Counted from the first letter of the stretch, positions 51,522-61,435 are shown. The stretch is 64,000 bases of DNA from Flavobacteriales bacterium (GCA_013002285.1 JABDKJ010000076.1:27073-91072), one strand, 5' to 3'. Made by a program: numbers and translations. The notes: generated by a model not told the origin, from the letters alone.

Positions 51522-52858
51522 TTCGTTACGGAGCTTCTAATGCTTTCGTTAATGACCTTTCTACCTATACTTTCGTAATAGAGGCCTTTTTTCATCATGG
51601 ATTCTAGATCATACAGATTTCGACCATCGAAAATGACTTTCTCATTCAAGAGTTCTTCCATTCTAGGAAAATCTGGGTTCCTGAATACAGACCATTCTGT
51701 AGCAATGATCAGGGCATCTGCGCCAACTAAGGCATCGTACATGTTCTCAGCGAAAGACACCAGTCCGGGATATTGTACTTCAGTGTTGTTCATGGCCTCT
51801 GGATCGAATGCAACGATCGAAGCACCTAAGTCTTTCAGGGCTTTTGCCATATGAATGGCCGGTGCTTCTCTAATGTCATCCGTATCTGGTTTAAATGACA
51901 ATCCCCACAAAGCAAATTTCTTTCCACTGAGGTCATTCCCATAAAACCGTTTGATCTTCTCGACCAATATCAATTTTTGTCTATCGTTGATCTGTAATAC
52001 TGCATCAAGGATACCAAAATGGTATTCACTATCTTTCCCAGACTTATGAAGTGCTTTGACATCTTTAGGGAAACAACTTCCTCCATAACCAATGCCGGGA
52101 AATAAGAATCTCTTGCCAATTCTTTGGTCTGTTCCCATGCCCAATCTTACTTTGTCAACGTCAGCGCCTACCATTTCACAAAAGTTAGCGATCTCATTCA
52201 TGAAAGTGATCTTCGTAGCTAAGAAAGAGTTGGCTGCATATTTCGTTAATTCAGCTGAACGCTCATCCATGAAAATGATAGGATTTCCTTGACGAATAAA
52301 GGGTTTGTAAAGATCTTCCATGATCTCCCTTGCCTTTGCAGAGGTTGTTCCTATAACTACCCTTTCAGGTTTTAGGAAATCGTCTACAGCAAATCCTTCA
52401 CGCAAGAATTCGGGGTTGGAGACAACATCGAATTGGACATTGCAATTCTTTGCGATGGTCTCCTTCACGAGGTCTGCCGTACCTACCGGTACTGTGCTTT
52501 TGTCCACTATGACTTTATACTCTTCAATGATATGTCCGATATTCTCAGCAACATTCAAAATATAGGATAGATCTGCAGACCCATCTTCTCCAGGTGGAGT
52601 AGGCAGGGCTAGAAATATGATCTCAGCAAAGTCTAGCGCGTATTTTAAGTCTGTTGTGAACGAAAGTCTCTTCTGCTTGATGTTTCTCTCGAAGATCACA
52701 TCCAGATGAGGTTCATAAATGGGTATCTCACCATTTTTCATCTTAGCTACTTTCTGCTCGTCAATGTCTACACAGATCACCTCATTCCCTGTTTCAGCAA
52801 AGCATGTTCCTGTAACCAAGCCCACATATCCTGATCCTATTACGGCTATTTTTTTCAT
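51518..52858 (-). CDS. ugd: UDP-glucose 6-dehydrogenase
   Basis: 446 residues. NAD motif [13 protein letters not shown] near 8, DKSTVPVGT near 119, NPEFLREG near 148, and catalytic C262 in [10 protein letters not shown], the form typical of Ugd rather than of UDP-HexNAc dehydrogenases. Oxidises UDP-glucose to UDP-glucuronate, used by the adjacent UDP-xylose synthase. Two distinct dehydrogenases in one operon imply two separate uronic acid branches. Confidence 0.94.
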   Translation of the reverse strand: MKKIAVIGSGYVGLVTGTCFAETGNEVICVDIDEQKVAKMKNGEIPIYEPHLDVIFERNIKQKRLSFTTDLKYALDFAEIIFLALPTPPGEDGSADLSYILNVAENIGHIIEEYKVIVDKSTVPVGTADLVKETIAKNCNVQFDVVSNPEFLREGFAVDDFLKPERVVIGTTSAKAREIMEDLYKPFIRQGNPIIFMDERSAELTKYAANSFLATKITFMNEIANFCEMVGADVDKVRLGMGTDQRIGKRFLFPGIGYGGSCFPKDVKALHKSGKDSEYHFGILDAVLQINDRQKLILVEKIKRFYGNDLSGKKFALWGLSFKPDTDDIREAPAIHMAKALKDLGASIVAFDPEAMNNTEVQYPGLVSFAENMYDALVGADALIIATEWSVFRNPDFPRMEELLNEKVIFDGRNLYDLESMMKKGLYYESIGRKVINESIRSSVTK

Positions 52859-52861
52859 TCT

Positions 52862-53989
52862 TTAATTTACAAATTCTTTTACACTGGAACTGATATAACC
52901 GAGTTGCTCTCCAGACAAATGTGTATGCATTGGTAAAGAGAAAACACCTTTACAAAGCTCTTCGGTAACTGGGAAATCTCCGTCTTTGTATCTGTCGTCC
53001 TTATATGCTTTTTGAAAATGAAGTGGCACAGGATAATAGATCATCGCTGGCACATCTTTTTCCTTCAAAAATTCGATCAATGCATTTCGATCGATATTTC
53101 TTGACTTAAGCGTGTATTGATGAAAAACATGTGTCGAATTTTTGGCTCTGAAAGGGATCGACAGATCATTCATTCCTGCAAATACGGTGTCGTACATATC
53201 TGCAGCTTTGTTCCTCCGCGCGGCATAATCATCCAGATGCTTGAGTTTAGTTCTCAGAATGGCAGCCTGTATACTATCCAATCTTGAATTTACTCCTACA
53301 AAATCGTGATAATACCTTTTTACCTGACCATGATTTGCGACCATTCGCATCCTCTCCGCAAGGCTGTCATTGTTCGTGAAAATGGCCCCGCCATCACCAT
53401 AACAACCCAGGTTTTTGGAGGGAAAGAACGATGTTGTTCCGACATCACCTATGGTTCCGGCTTTCTGTGTTCTTCCGTCAGAGAAAACATAATCTGCCCC
53501 AATAGCCTGTGCGGTATCTTCAATAACGAACAAGCCGTGTTCTTTAGCCACGTTCATTATGGGCTCCATATCTGCAGATTGCCCGAATAGATGAACAGGA
53601 ACAATTGCTTTTGTTTTTGGAGTAATAGCTCTTTGGATGGCCTCTACATCAATATTGAAGGTGTCGGGGTCCACGTCTACAAGAACCGGAGTCAGTCCTA
53701 ATAGGGCTATAACTTCTGCAGTTGCAACATAAGTAAAGCTTGCAGTGATGACTTCGTTACCAGGTTTCAGGCCAAGAGCCATCATTGCTACCTGCAATGC
53801 ATCTGTTCCATTGGCGCAGGGGACTACATGCTTCACACCCATGTATTCTTCCAGCTCTTTTTGGAATGACTTCACTTCTGGACCATTGATATAAGCCGAA
53901 GAACGAATGACGTCCAAAACCGCTGAATCTACCTCCTTTTGAATGTCCTCATACTGGGCGATGAGGTCTACCATTTGAATTTTTTTCAT
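52862..53989 (-). CDS. DegT/DnrJ/EryC1/StrS sugar aminotransferase (WbpE/WlbC-like)
   Basis: 375 residues. PLP Lys K192 in SFFPSKNLGCYGDGGA, PLP-ring Asp D158 in VIEDTAQAIGA, and CANGTDALQVAM near 58. Together with the 3-dehydrogenase and acetyltransferase genes of this operon it should add the 3-amino group of UDP-GlcNAc(3NAc)A. First gene of the operon, preceded by a candidate promoter at 54008-54015. Confidence 0.9.
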   Translation of the reverse strand: MKKIQMVDLIAQYEDIQKEVDSAVLDVIRSSAYINGPEVKSFQKELEEYMGVKHVVPCANGTDALQVAMMALGLKPGNEVITASFTYVATAEVIALLGLTPVLVDVDPDTFNIDVEAIQRAITPKTKAIVPVHLFGQSADMEPIMNVAKEHGLFVIEDTAQAIGADYVFSDGRTQKAGTIGDVGTTSFFPSKNLGCYGDGGAIFTNNDSLAERMRMVANHGQVKRYYHDFVGVNSRLDSIQAAILRTKLKHLDDYAARRNKAADMYDTVFAGMNDLSIPFRAKNSTHVFHQYTLKSRNIDRNALIEFLKEKDVPAMIYYPVPLHFQKAYKDDRYKDGDFPVTEELCKGVFSLPMHTHLSGEQLGYISSSVKEFVN

Positions 53990-54007
53990 CTCTGATAAAA
54001 AGGACTG

Positions 54008-54015
54008 CGAATATA
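54008..54015 (-). promoter_or_regulatory. Candidate -7 element of the sugar-nucleotide operon
   Basis: Minus-strand TATATTCG, seven of eight matches to TAnnTTTG, 18 bp upstream of the first gene of the operon. The -33 half is weak. Confidence 0.4.
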
Positions 54016-54103
54016 GATAATAAAGCTCCTTTTATAAGGTGTAGATCGATCAATTCTAAGGGCATTACACGAAATTCTTAATATTGCACGTTCAGACCCA
54101 GAT

Positions 54104-54865
54104 ATGAGATCCATTCGACTATATATTTTACTGATCTGTATGTTTTCCTATGCTTCGGCAAATGCTCAGAAAAACGTTCGGGATTCTTTGGTGGCTTTAA
54201 ATCTCATCGGATTTAATGGGGCCTTTCAATTACCCTTCGGGGATTTGGGTGATCGTTTTGGCAACAACGGTCTGGCAGGCATTTCATATCATTTCAAAAC
54301 AAAGAAAAACTTGATCCTGGGAGTAGAGGGTAACCTGATCTTTGGTCCTAGCGTCAAGAATAGTTCTGAATTGGCTGCGGATATCAGAACAAGTGATGGA
54401 TTTTTCATAGATAATTTTGGAATGTTGGCTACAGTCCTCATTCAGGAAAGAGGTTTGGATATAAGAGCAGTGGGCGGAAAGATCATTCCTCTTTTTGGTC
54501 CTAATGAAAACTCTGGGCTATTAATAAAACTGGGCGTTGGGCTTTTACAGCACAGGATAAGGTTTGAAGCAAGAGAGAATGAAGTCCCACAAATAGAGGG
54601 TGATTCACAGAAAGGATATGATAGGTTGACCAACGGCTTATCAGTCTCACAATTCATTGGCTATCAGCATTTAGGCAACAAGAACAAGGTCAATTTTTCG
54701 GTTGGGATAGAGTTTATCGAAGCGTTTACCCAAAGTAGGAGAGACATCAATTTCGATCTTATGATGAAGGACGAGACAAAAAGGCTAGATGGACTCATGG
54801 GCTTGAAAGCATCTTGGTACATTCCGATCTATCAGCGTACTTCCGACAAGTATTTCATTTATTGA
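54104..54865 (+). CDS. Exported protein, possible outer-membrane beta-barrel
   Basis: 253 residues; signal peptide about 1-21 (ANAQ). The rest alternates short amphipathic strands (GFNGAFQLPFGDLGDRFGNNGLAGISYHF; LLIKLGVGLLQHRIRFEA; VNFSVGIEFIEAF), a pattern of small 8-strand barrels, with an aromatic C-terminus (YFIY). No specific family recognised. Its stop codon overlaps the waaA start (TTGA), so it is translationally coupled to LPS-core synthesis and may be an LPS-related envelope protein. Confidence 0.72.
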   Translation: MRSIRLYILLICMFSYASANAQKNVRDSLVALNLIGFNGAFQLPFGDLGDRFGNNGLAGISYHFKTKKNLILGVEGNLIFGPSVKNSSELAADIRTSDGFFIDNFGMLATVLIQERGLDIRAVGGKIIPLFGPNENSGLLIKLGVGLLQHRIRFEARENEVPQIEGDSQKGYDRLTNGLSVSQFIGYQHLGNKNKVNFSVGIEFIEAFTQSRRDINFDLMMKDETKRLDGLMGLKASWYIPIYQRTSDKYFIY

Positions 54866-56100
54866 AAACGCTTTACAATATATCCATTGCTCTTTATGGT
54901 ATAGCGATCAAGGTCGCTGCAGCATTTGGTTCTTCTAAAGCCAAACTTTGGGTGAGGGGCCGGAAAGACCTATGGTCCAGACTTGAAAATGAGATAGGAC
55001 CCAATGACAGACCTCTTGTTTGGATCCATGCGGCCTCTTTGGGAGAATATGAAATGGCCAAACCGATCATTGAATTGTATCGCAAAGAACATTCTTCTTA
55101 CCGTATTCTCTTGACCCTTTTCTCACCTTCTGGATACGAGTATTTGAAGAACAAAAAAGTAGCAGACCATATTTTTTATTTGCCTTTAGATACCAGGTCC
55201 AATGCCAGGAAATTCTTGAAGATCACTCAACCAAGCAAAGCCATTTTCATAAAGAATGAGATCTGGCTGAACCATTTGGCCGAACTTGAGAACAATGCTA
55301 TCCCCAGGTATTTGGTTTCAGGGATATTCAGGGTTGATCAGATCTATTTTAGACCTTACGGAAGCTTATTCAAAAATGCATTGTCACGATTCGATCACAT
55401 TTTTGTTCAGGACGAGGCATCTGCCGATCTTCTGAAAAAGAATAGTCTTGAAAATGTTCTAGTTACAGGCGATACCCGAATGGACCGGACATTCCAAAAC
55501 TCCCGGGAAACGGAGTTTCCTCCATTTTTAAGATGGCTTAAAAATGACAAGATCACTTTGATCTTGGGGAGTTCCTGGGAAAAGGAAGAAGAATTGGCGT
55601 ATCAATTTTATATGGAGAAAAAAGACCAGATCTCTTTGATCATTGCTCCGCACGACATTTCTGAAAAAAGGATCAATTCTATAATAGAAAAATTTAAGGA
55701 GGTCACTTTGCTTTCTGAATTGACTGATGGCGATCAAAAGGTCAAGAATGTGATAATTGTCGATACTATGGGAGACCTGATGATGTTGTATCGCATTGCT
55801 GATCTTGCATTTATTGGAGGTGGCTGGCGTAATGGATTACACAATATACTGGAACCAGCCGCATTCGGACTGCCAGTGATCTTCGGACCCATGGTACGTA
55901 AATTCCCTGAGGCCGAGCGCTTGATCCAAGGTGAAGCTGCTTTTAAAGTGAAAGATCAGGAGGACTTCAACAAGACCATGAAAAGACTTATTTCAGACTC
56001 AGAATTAAGGCTGGGTATGGGTGAGAGGGCAAAAGCCTTCATTGCATCCAACTTAGGTGCTGCCGAGAAAACAATGTCTTTCATTGAGAGAAAGAATTAG
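54862..56100 (+). CDS. waaA: 3-deoxy-D-manno-octulosonic acid (Kdo) transferase
   Basis: Inner-membrane GT-B enzyme that adds Kdo to lipid IVA. 412 residues from TTG 54862, which overlaps the TGA of the previous gene and gives MKTLYNISIALYGIAI, the family N-terminus; the longer frame from TTG 54814 adds 16 residues. Family marks: HAASLGEYE near residue 54 (catalytic Glu), NEIWLN near 129, DTRMDRTF near 200, GGGWRNGLHNILEPAAFGLPV near 321. Ends 88 bp before tRNA-Gly. Confidence 0.94.
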   Translation: MKTLYNISIALYGIAIKVAAAFGSSKAKLWVRGRKDLWSRLENEIGPNDRPLVWIHAASLGEYEMAKPIIELYRKEHSSYRILLTLFSPSGYEYLKNKKVADHIFYLPLDTRSNARKFLKITQPSKAIFIKNEIWLNHLAELENNAIPRYLVSGIFRVDQIYFRPYGSLFKNALSRFDHIFVQDEASADLLKKNSLENVLVTGDTRMDRTFQNSRETEFPPFLRWLKNDKITLILGSSWEKEEELAYQFYMEKKDQISLIIAPHDISEKRINSIIEKFKEVTLLSELTDGDQKVKNVIIVDTMGDLMMLYRIADLAFIGGGWRNGLHNILEPAAFGLPVIFGPMVRKFPEAERLIQGEAAFKVKDQEDFNKTMKRLISDSELRLGMGERAKAFIASNLGAAEKTMSFIERKN

Positions 56101-56154
56101 ATCGAGGTTATTGACTTGAGTGCATGAAAAGGCGGTCTGTAAAAAGAAATTTTT

Positions 56155-56162
56155 TACATTTG
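56155..56162 (+). promoter_or_regulatory. Candidate -7 element of the tRNA-Gly/tRNA-Leu unit
   Basis: TACATTTG, a perfect TAnnTTTG match, 26 bp upstream of tRNA-Gly. Between them lies a small hairpin TCCTCA / TGAGGA (56165-56184) that may aid processing. Confidence 0.55.
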
Positions 56163-56188
56163 CCGTCCTCAATTTTTTCTGAGGAAAA

Positions 56189-56261
<73 letters not shown>

Positions 56262-56272
56262 CTTTTTTTTTT

Positions 56273-56356
56273 ACCCTGGTGGTGGAATTGGTAGACACGC
56301 AAGACTTAAAATCTTGTGAGCAGCTGCTCGTGCGGGTTCAAGTCCCGCCCGGGGTA
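56273..56356 (+). tRNA. tRNA-Leu (anticodon UAA)
   Basis: 84 nt; acceptor ACCCTGG/CCGGGGT, long variable arm (GTGAGCAGCTGCTCGT), anticodon loop CTTAAAA. 11 bp after tRNA-Gly, so a shared transcript. CCA not encoded. Confidence 0.97.
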
Positions 56357-56366
56357 CAAGAGGATG

Positions 56367-56396
56367 AAAGCCGAAGCTTTAGCTTGGGCTTTTTTA
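56367..56396 (+). terminator. Terminator after the tRNA pair
   Basis: Stem AAGCCgAAGC / GCTTgGGCTT with loop TTTA followed by a T tract; begins 11 bp after tRNA-Leu(UAA). Confidence 0.85.
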
Positions 56397-56736
56397 TTGA
56401 GCAAACCGAATGAAAGAATTTCAAAAAGGTGAGCGAGATCAAAAAGTGGCCGCATAGAGGCCGGCTTTCATTTCGACCCTGGCCAATAGGTACTCAGCTT
56501 AGCTAACCCCGCCCGGAGTGCTACAACCCTTGGATCCATAGCGGATAGAAGGCTTTTTTAATAGGGCATTTTATTTTGACATTCTGGGGTCTAGAGATTC
56601 GATCTCCGGCATTTGTTCATACATACTACATAACTATCACCAATTCTGAAACCCCATATCTGAAGTTCATATCGACCAATGTCGTTTTAGGGATCAAGCT
56701 GAAATAAGAAAGAAATGTTTTTTAAACCTTTTGCGT
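56397..56736. other. Non-coding gap between the tRNA pair and the barrel gene
   Basis: About 340 bp without a supported gene. It contains CCCGCCCGGAGTGC (56505-56518), a near copy of the tRNA-Leu 3' end, which may be chance or a degraded integration site. Otherwise I see no repeat or RNA fold. Confidence 0.5.
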
Positions 56737-56744
56737 TAATTTTG
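56737..56744 (+). promoter_or_regulatory. Candidate -7 element of the barrel gene at 56825
   Basis: TAATTTTG, a perfect TAnnTTTG match, about 80 bp upstream of the start. The -33 half is weak. Confidence 0.45.
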
Positions 56745-56824
56745 GTTTAATCAAAGAATGTACAGCATGACAGAATTGAATTATACATCCTAAGCTTGTT
56801 GTGCAAAACGAAAAAACCAAGTTC

Positions 56825-59203
56825 ATGTCACCTAAATGGATACTATTGCTATTATCCTTAATCCATTTTTTAGGCCTCGATTCACAGGAAAGTTCCATTG
56901 ATATTGAAATACGTGGGAAGATCATCGATGATCGATCGAATGAACCGATCTCTTATGCGACTGTGGCCGCCTATAGGGTTTCCAAAAAAGAATTGATCTC
57001 TGGTACGACCACGAATGATTATGGCGAATTCTCTTTAAAGGTCAGGGATCCAAATGTCTTTGTAGTAGTTAGTTTTCTGGGTTATCAGAATGACACATTG
57101 CAAAATTTAGTGCCCGTCAATAAGGTGATCGATATTGGTGTTCACAGTATTTCCGCAAACACAGAAATGCTTGATGAGGTAGTGGTGACCGGAGAAGTCT
57201 CCAAAACAACTTTTGAGTTAGATAAGAGGGTGTTTAATGTTGGAAAGGACTTAAGCACATCAGGTGCGAGTGCATTAGAAGTGTTGAATAATGTCCCTTC
57301 TGTAAATGTGAATATTGAAGGTGAGATCACTCTAAGAGGAAATTCGGGAGTACAGATACTTATTGATGGCAAGCCATCGGTTCTTGCTGACGACCCTTCA
57401 AATGCTCTGGGTACGATAACCGCTGATATGATCCAGAAAATAGAAGTGATCACAAATCCTTCTGCGAAGTATGATGCCTCAGGAACTTCAGGAATATTGA
57501 ATATTGTGCTGAAGAAAGATGAAAAAGAAGGGCTGAATGGTTCGGTTTCGATCAACACAGGTATTCCTGATAATCATAGTTTTGGCATTAGTCTGAACAG
57601 GAGAACCCAAAAGTTCAATCTCTTTACCCAATTAGGAGTGGGACATCGTTCATTGCCGAGGTATTCTGATAATGTAAACCTCGATCGCATTTCTGGAACT
57701 AGCCTGCTAAGTGAAGGAGTGTCTTACAGAAATGAGACCTTTTACAATATTACGCTGGGGACAGACTATCATATAAACAAGAAAAATGTCTTGACCCTAT
57801 CTGGAAGATATGCATTTGAAAAAGAGAACAATCCTTCTGAGACAGACTTTCGTCAAGAAGACCTTGACGGTGAATTGATCAACGCCTGGAATAGAAAGGA
57901 AGAAACCAACGCTGACAATCCAAAGTGGCGATTTGACCTGCAGTACAAAAAAGAATTTGCTGACCATAAGGACCATGCTTTATTGATAAGTGCCTTGGGG
58001 AGTTATTTTCAAAAAGATCAGAATTCTGAATTCACGAATTCCACATCTGAAGGGATCAGTTTGTCCAATGAACAACTTACGGAAACTGATTTTGGTAGAG
58101 CGGATTATACATTCAAATTGGATTATACCCGTCCCTTGAATGAAAATTTTGAGATCGAGGCGGGTGCACAATATGAGATGAACGATGTGAACAATGATTT
58201 TGCGGTCAAAGATCTGGTCGATGGAACTTTTGAGATCGATTCTGACCTGACCAATGATTTCAGTTATGATCAAAAAGTACTCGGTGTGTATGCTACCGGA
58301 GCCTATGAAAAAAATAGAATGGGCCTAAAGATAGGACTGAGGGTTGAAGACACCGACCTTCAAACGCTCTTGGCTACGACCAATAAAAAGAACTCACAAC
58401 ACTTTACCAATTTGTTTCCGAGTTTTCACAGCTCCTTTAAATTCACGGAAAAACTTTCTGTTCAAATAGGATATTCCAGGAGGATCAATAGACCTCGCTT
58501 ATGGGACCTCAATCCATTTTTTAACGTAACCAACGATTTCAATATTCGCACCGGTAATCCTGATCTGCTCCCGGAATATACAGACAGCTACGAATTGACT
58601 TCGGTTTATATTTTGCAAAAGATCAGCCTGAGCGCTAGTCTATATCACCGATATACAAACGATGTCATTGAACGCATCTCATTGTTTGAGAACAACGTGA
58701 ATACAATCACCCCTTTGAACATTGGGACAAATGCAACAACTGGTTTTGAGTTGACGGGAAAATATACTGCCTATAAATGGCTCACGTTTAACGGAGACTT
58801 CAATCTAAATGCTTTCCAAAGAATGGGTGAATTTGAAGAAGAAAATTTTGATTTCGAAGGAGATCAATGGTCAGGAAGATTAGCTTCCAAAATAAAATTG
58901 ACGAAAGATCTGGAATTAGAATTGACCGGTAATTATCGATCAAAGTACAAAACTGTTCAAGGTCTGGCTTCGGCTTCTCCTTCATTGGACATTGGGGTTC
59001 GACAGAAGATCTCAAAAGGAAAATTAGTGGCCAATATTGGAGTGAGAGACCTCTTCAAGAGTCGCATTTCTGAGACGATCATAGACCAGGACGAGTTTTA
59101 TTTGCGTTCATGGGGTCAACGCGGTCGTTTTATCACCTTCGGTCTAAGCTATGGCTTCGGTAAAGGTGAGGCCATGACCTACTCTGGAGGTAGAAGGCGA
59201 TAA
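56825..59203 (+). CDS. TonB-receptor-like outer-membrane protein, OMP_b-brl_3 type
   Basis: 792 residues from ATG 56825 (MSPKWILLLL; GTG 56801 is a poorer start). Signal peptide, CarboxypepD_reg-like domain (GKIIDDRSNEPISYATV, near 32), linker EVVVTGEVSK, then plug-like LEVLNNVPSVNV and VQILIDGKPS, then a 14-16 strand barrel (GYSRRINRPRLWDLNPFFNV near 560 is a family mark). Members often lack a TonB box and their substrate is unknown. Stands alone; its stop is 12 bp from the broken convergent gene. Confidence 0.88.
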   Translation: MSPKWILLLLSLIHFLGLDSQESSIDIEIRGKIIDDRSNEPISYATVAAYRVSKKELISGTTTNDYGEFSLKVRDPNVFVVVSFLGYQNDTLQNLVPVNKVIDIGVHSISANTEMLDEVVVTGEVSKTTFELDKRVFNVGKDLSTSGASALEVLNNVPSVNVNIEGEITLRGNSGVQILIDGKPSVLADDPSNALGTITADMIQKIEVITNPSAKYDASGTSGILNIVLKKDEKEGLNGSVSINTGIPDNHSFGISLNRRTQKFNLFTQLGVGHRSLPRYSDNVNLDRISGTSLLSEGVSYRNETFYNITLGTDYHINKKNVLTLSGRYAFEKENNPSETDFRQEDLDGELINAWNRKEETNADNPKWRFDLQYKKEFADHKDHALLISALGSYFQKDQNSEFTNSTSEGISLSNEQLTETDFGRADYTFKLDYTRPLNENFEIEAGAQYEMNDVNNDFAVKDLVDGTFEIDSDLTNDFSYDQKVLGVYATGAYEKNRMGLKIGLRVEDTDLQTLLATTNKKNSQHFTNLFPSFHSSFKFTEKLSVQIGYSRRINRPRLWDLNPFFNVTNDFNIRTGNPDLLPEYTDSYELTSVYILQKISLSASLYHRYTNDVIERISLFENNVNTITPLNIGTNATTGFELTGKYTAYKWLTFNGDFNLNAFQRMGEFEEENFDFEGDQWSGRLASKIKLTKDLELELTGNYRSKYKTVQGLASASPSLDIGVRQKISKGKLVANIGVRDLFKSRISETIIDQDEFYLRSWGQRGRFITFGLSYGFGKGEAMTYSGGRRR

Positions 59204-59215
59204 AATAACTCTGCA

Positions 59216-61082
59216 TTAATCTTGAATAATGATCTTTTGAGATCTATTCTTACCATTCTCTTTTAAAGATCGGATGATGTAATTACCACTCGCTATTTTG
59301 GAAGTATTAATGGTTAAGTCACTCTCCTTGTTCCTAAGTTTTCTCGAAAGAATGATCTTCCCATTAGAACTTATTATTTCGACCCTATTCACATCGTTTT
59401 CTACATTGTGCAAATTGAGAATATTGTCTGATCTAACTGGATTGGGAAAGATAGTTATCTGACTTCCTTCTAAGTCAAAGGTCCCGGTCATATCATCCGT
59501 TGTGAATGACCATACATCTGAGTAGGGAGAACTCCCAACTGCATTATTTCCTTTTACACGCCAATAATAGGTAGTGCTTGCCTCCAAGCCTTCAACATTG
59601 GTTGTTGTACCATTCATCGTTTCAGTTATCGGAGAAATGAAAGCATTTGATGTGCTGTATTCCATCGTGTAGTCGCTGGCTCCAACTAGAGCAGACCAAG
59701 TCAAAGGAACGGATGCCGTAGACAGGCCCGTAGCTCCATTCGCTGGGCTTACTAAATTTGGAGCTAATGTTAAAGGAGCGATGGTCGTGAAAGACCAAAT
59801 GGCTGAATAAGGTGAAATGCCAAGGACATTTTCACCATTCACACGCCAGTGATAGGTGGTGTTGGGATCAAGGCCAGATACAATTTGAGAATTTGAATTT
59901 GCTATGACAGCGGTCGGTGCAGAAAACGCAACGTCAGAGTCATATTCTAAATTATAGCTGCTTGCATCGCTAAGCGCATTCCAAGTGAACATCACAGAAC
60001 CAGGGTCTACCTCTTGTGCATTGTCAACCGGTAAGGTTAAAATTGGAGCGTCCTCTAATTCACCCAATGTTGTGAAAGACCAAGTCTCAGAGAAATTTGA
60101 ATTGCCCGAAGGACTAACACTTCTTACTCGCCAAAAATAGGTTGTAGAAGGCTCCAAAGTCGTAATATTCAATGAATTGGTAAATACAGGAACAGACGTG
60201 GTGCTTGAAAAAGCGGGGTCGCTATCTATCTCAAGTTCATATTCAGAAATACCCGAGATAGATTGCCACATAAGATCGGTATTTCCTGGATCGATCGAGC
60301 TTGATGAGTTCAAAGGACTTTGAAGTTGTGGCGTTACAATAAAGCTATTTGCGTAAAAAGTTGCAATGTCATCCAAAGAGATCAATGTTCCAAAGCCCAT
60401 GATCTCGTCAAGTCCACCAAGCATGTTGTCCCCTAATGTGGTCAGGTTGGGGTTGTCTTCGTTTGCATTAAAGTTGCAACCCGCAATACTTATCTCATTT
60501 CCTGATACAGGATCTCCACAGATCATCCCTTCTAATTCGCTTTGAACTCCATCTATAAAAATACGGATGGTCAAATTCGTTTTGTCCACTAAAAGGGCGG
60601 CTTGATGCCATGCATTATCGTTGTAGGTATTTACTGTATGGATACTGATGTATTCATCTGGTTGGCCAAGTCCAGGTTCGTCCCCAGCCTCGAACGTAAT
60701 ATATCCTGTGCTGTTCAATATCCCGATCTACCATCCATTTCCTTTGGTCAGGAGGTCCCTGAAAAAATATTGTGTTGCGCTGGAAACGGTTTTGAAATCC
60801 GTTACGAAAGAAAAGCTGGTAGTTAGCCCAAAATCTATCATGTCTCCGCTGTCTATCCATAGCTCTGAACCAGAACCACTGAAATTCAACGCACTATTCA
60901 CATTGCCCAAAAGCATCTGAGGTTGGGTTTGTACTTTGTGCGAATATGGTACTGAATGTCGTCCCTGATCGGTTGTCGGTGTTCCCGTTATTGAGAGGAT
61001 AATAGAATATTGGATCTGGTTGAGCAAAAGTGCTGGAGCCCAAGAATAAAAGGGTCATTAGGGAAAGAAATAGCTTCTTCAT
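59216..61082 (-). pseudogene. Broken LamG/FN3 surface protein gene with T9SS sorting domain
   Basis: Reads from ATG 61082 as signal peptide (MKKLFLSLMT..., ending TFAQ), LamG-like domain (ALNFSGSGSELWIDSG; FIDGVQSELEG), three FN3 repeats and a type A sorting domain (TIFPNPVRSDN, GNYIIRSLKENGK). Two lesions: an extra base in the ccc at 60906-60908 (GGGC where GGC continues the frame DAFGNVNSALNF), and an in-frame TAG at 60728-60730 after KGNGW. The total length, 1867 bp, is 3n+1, as one insertion predicts. Repaired, it would encode 621 residues. Either a pseudogene or two sequencing errors. Confidence 0.8.
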
Positions 61083-61292
61083 GTGGGATATTTTTTGTGC
61101 GGATCAATCATATCAAATGGAATTTTGCCTTAAAAGTGTCATTTAGACAATTGATCCTTCAATAGAAGGTGAATGGTGACTAATGACTATATGGAATAAT
61201 TACATCCTTGATTTTCAATGGGATAATTAGTGAGTTCATCATAGTAATTAACGATCCTGTCGACTTTGTTAATTATTTTTCTTCAAGATCTG

Positions 61293-61323
61293 TTTGTGTA
61301 TAAACTTTTTTGGCTTATATTCG
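61293..61323 (+). promoter_or_regulatory. Plus-strand promoter inside the 61.1-61.4 kb gap
   Basis: TTTG at 61293-61296, a 19 bp spacer, then TATATTCG at 61316-61323 (seven of eight -7 matches). Oriented away from both flanking minus-strand genes. Confidence 0.55.
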
Positions 61324-61329
61324 AATCAC

Positions 61330-61390
61330 ATTAAATGGTACACGTAAATAGTTTTTACCCCTGCTGGTTCGCTAGTAGGGGTTTTTTTTG
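61330..61390 (+). ncRNA. Putative short ncRNA (about 60 nt)
   Basis: Region between the promoter above and a terminator, with no protein-like gene. The only small reading frame (ATG 61335) runs through the terminator stem and is not credible. The transcript would be mostly an A/T-rich 5' arm plus the terminator hairpin. No known RNA family recognised. Confidence 0.4.
61357..61389 (+). terminator. Strong UUCG terminator on the plus strand
   Basis: Stem CCCCTGCTGG / CTAGTAGGGG (two G-U pairs) closed by a TTCG tetraloop, followed by eight T. The T tract lies on the plus strand only, so it does not terminate mutS-strand transcription. The flanking region 61083-61290 holds no other supported feature. 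Confidence 0.8.
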
Positions 61391-61435
61391 CTCGATACTT
61401 TAGCTTTCAATAATTGGGTATTGGCGAATAGGATC

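Noticed and set aside
45841..53989. Operon as a complete O-antigen or capsule locus
   Set aside because: It lacks glycosyltransferases, flippase and polymerase; it only supplies sugar nucleotides and a phosphatase.
56505..56518. CCCGCCCGGAGTGC, similar to the tRNA-Leu(UAA) 3' end, as an integration (att) scar
   Set aside because: Only about 12 of 14 bases match, and there is no integrase or insertion nearby.
59500..60300. Repeated FN3 units as a DNA tandem repeat or CRISPR-like array
   Set aside because: The repeats are diverged protein domains about 270 bp each, not short identical DNA repeats.
61357..61389. This hairpin as a terminator for the minus-strand mutS
   Set aside because: The T tract lies on the plus strand; on the minus strand the hairpin is followed by TAAAAAC, not a T run.
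61335..61403. 23-residue reading frame in the 61.3 kb gap
   Set aside because: It runs through the terminator stem and T tract and has no ribosome-binding or conservation sign.
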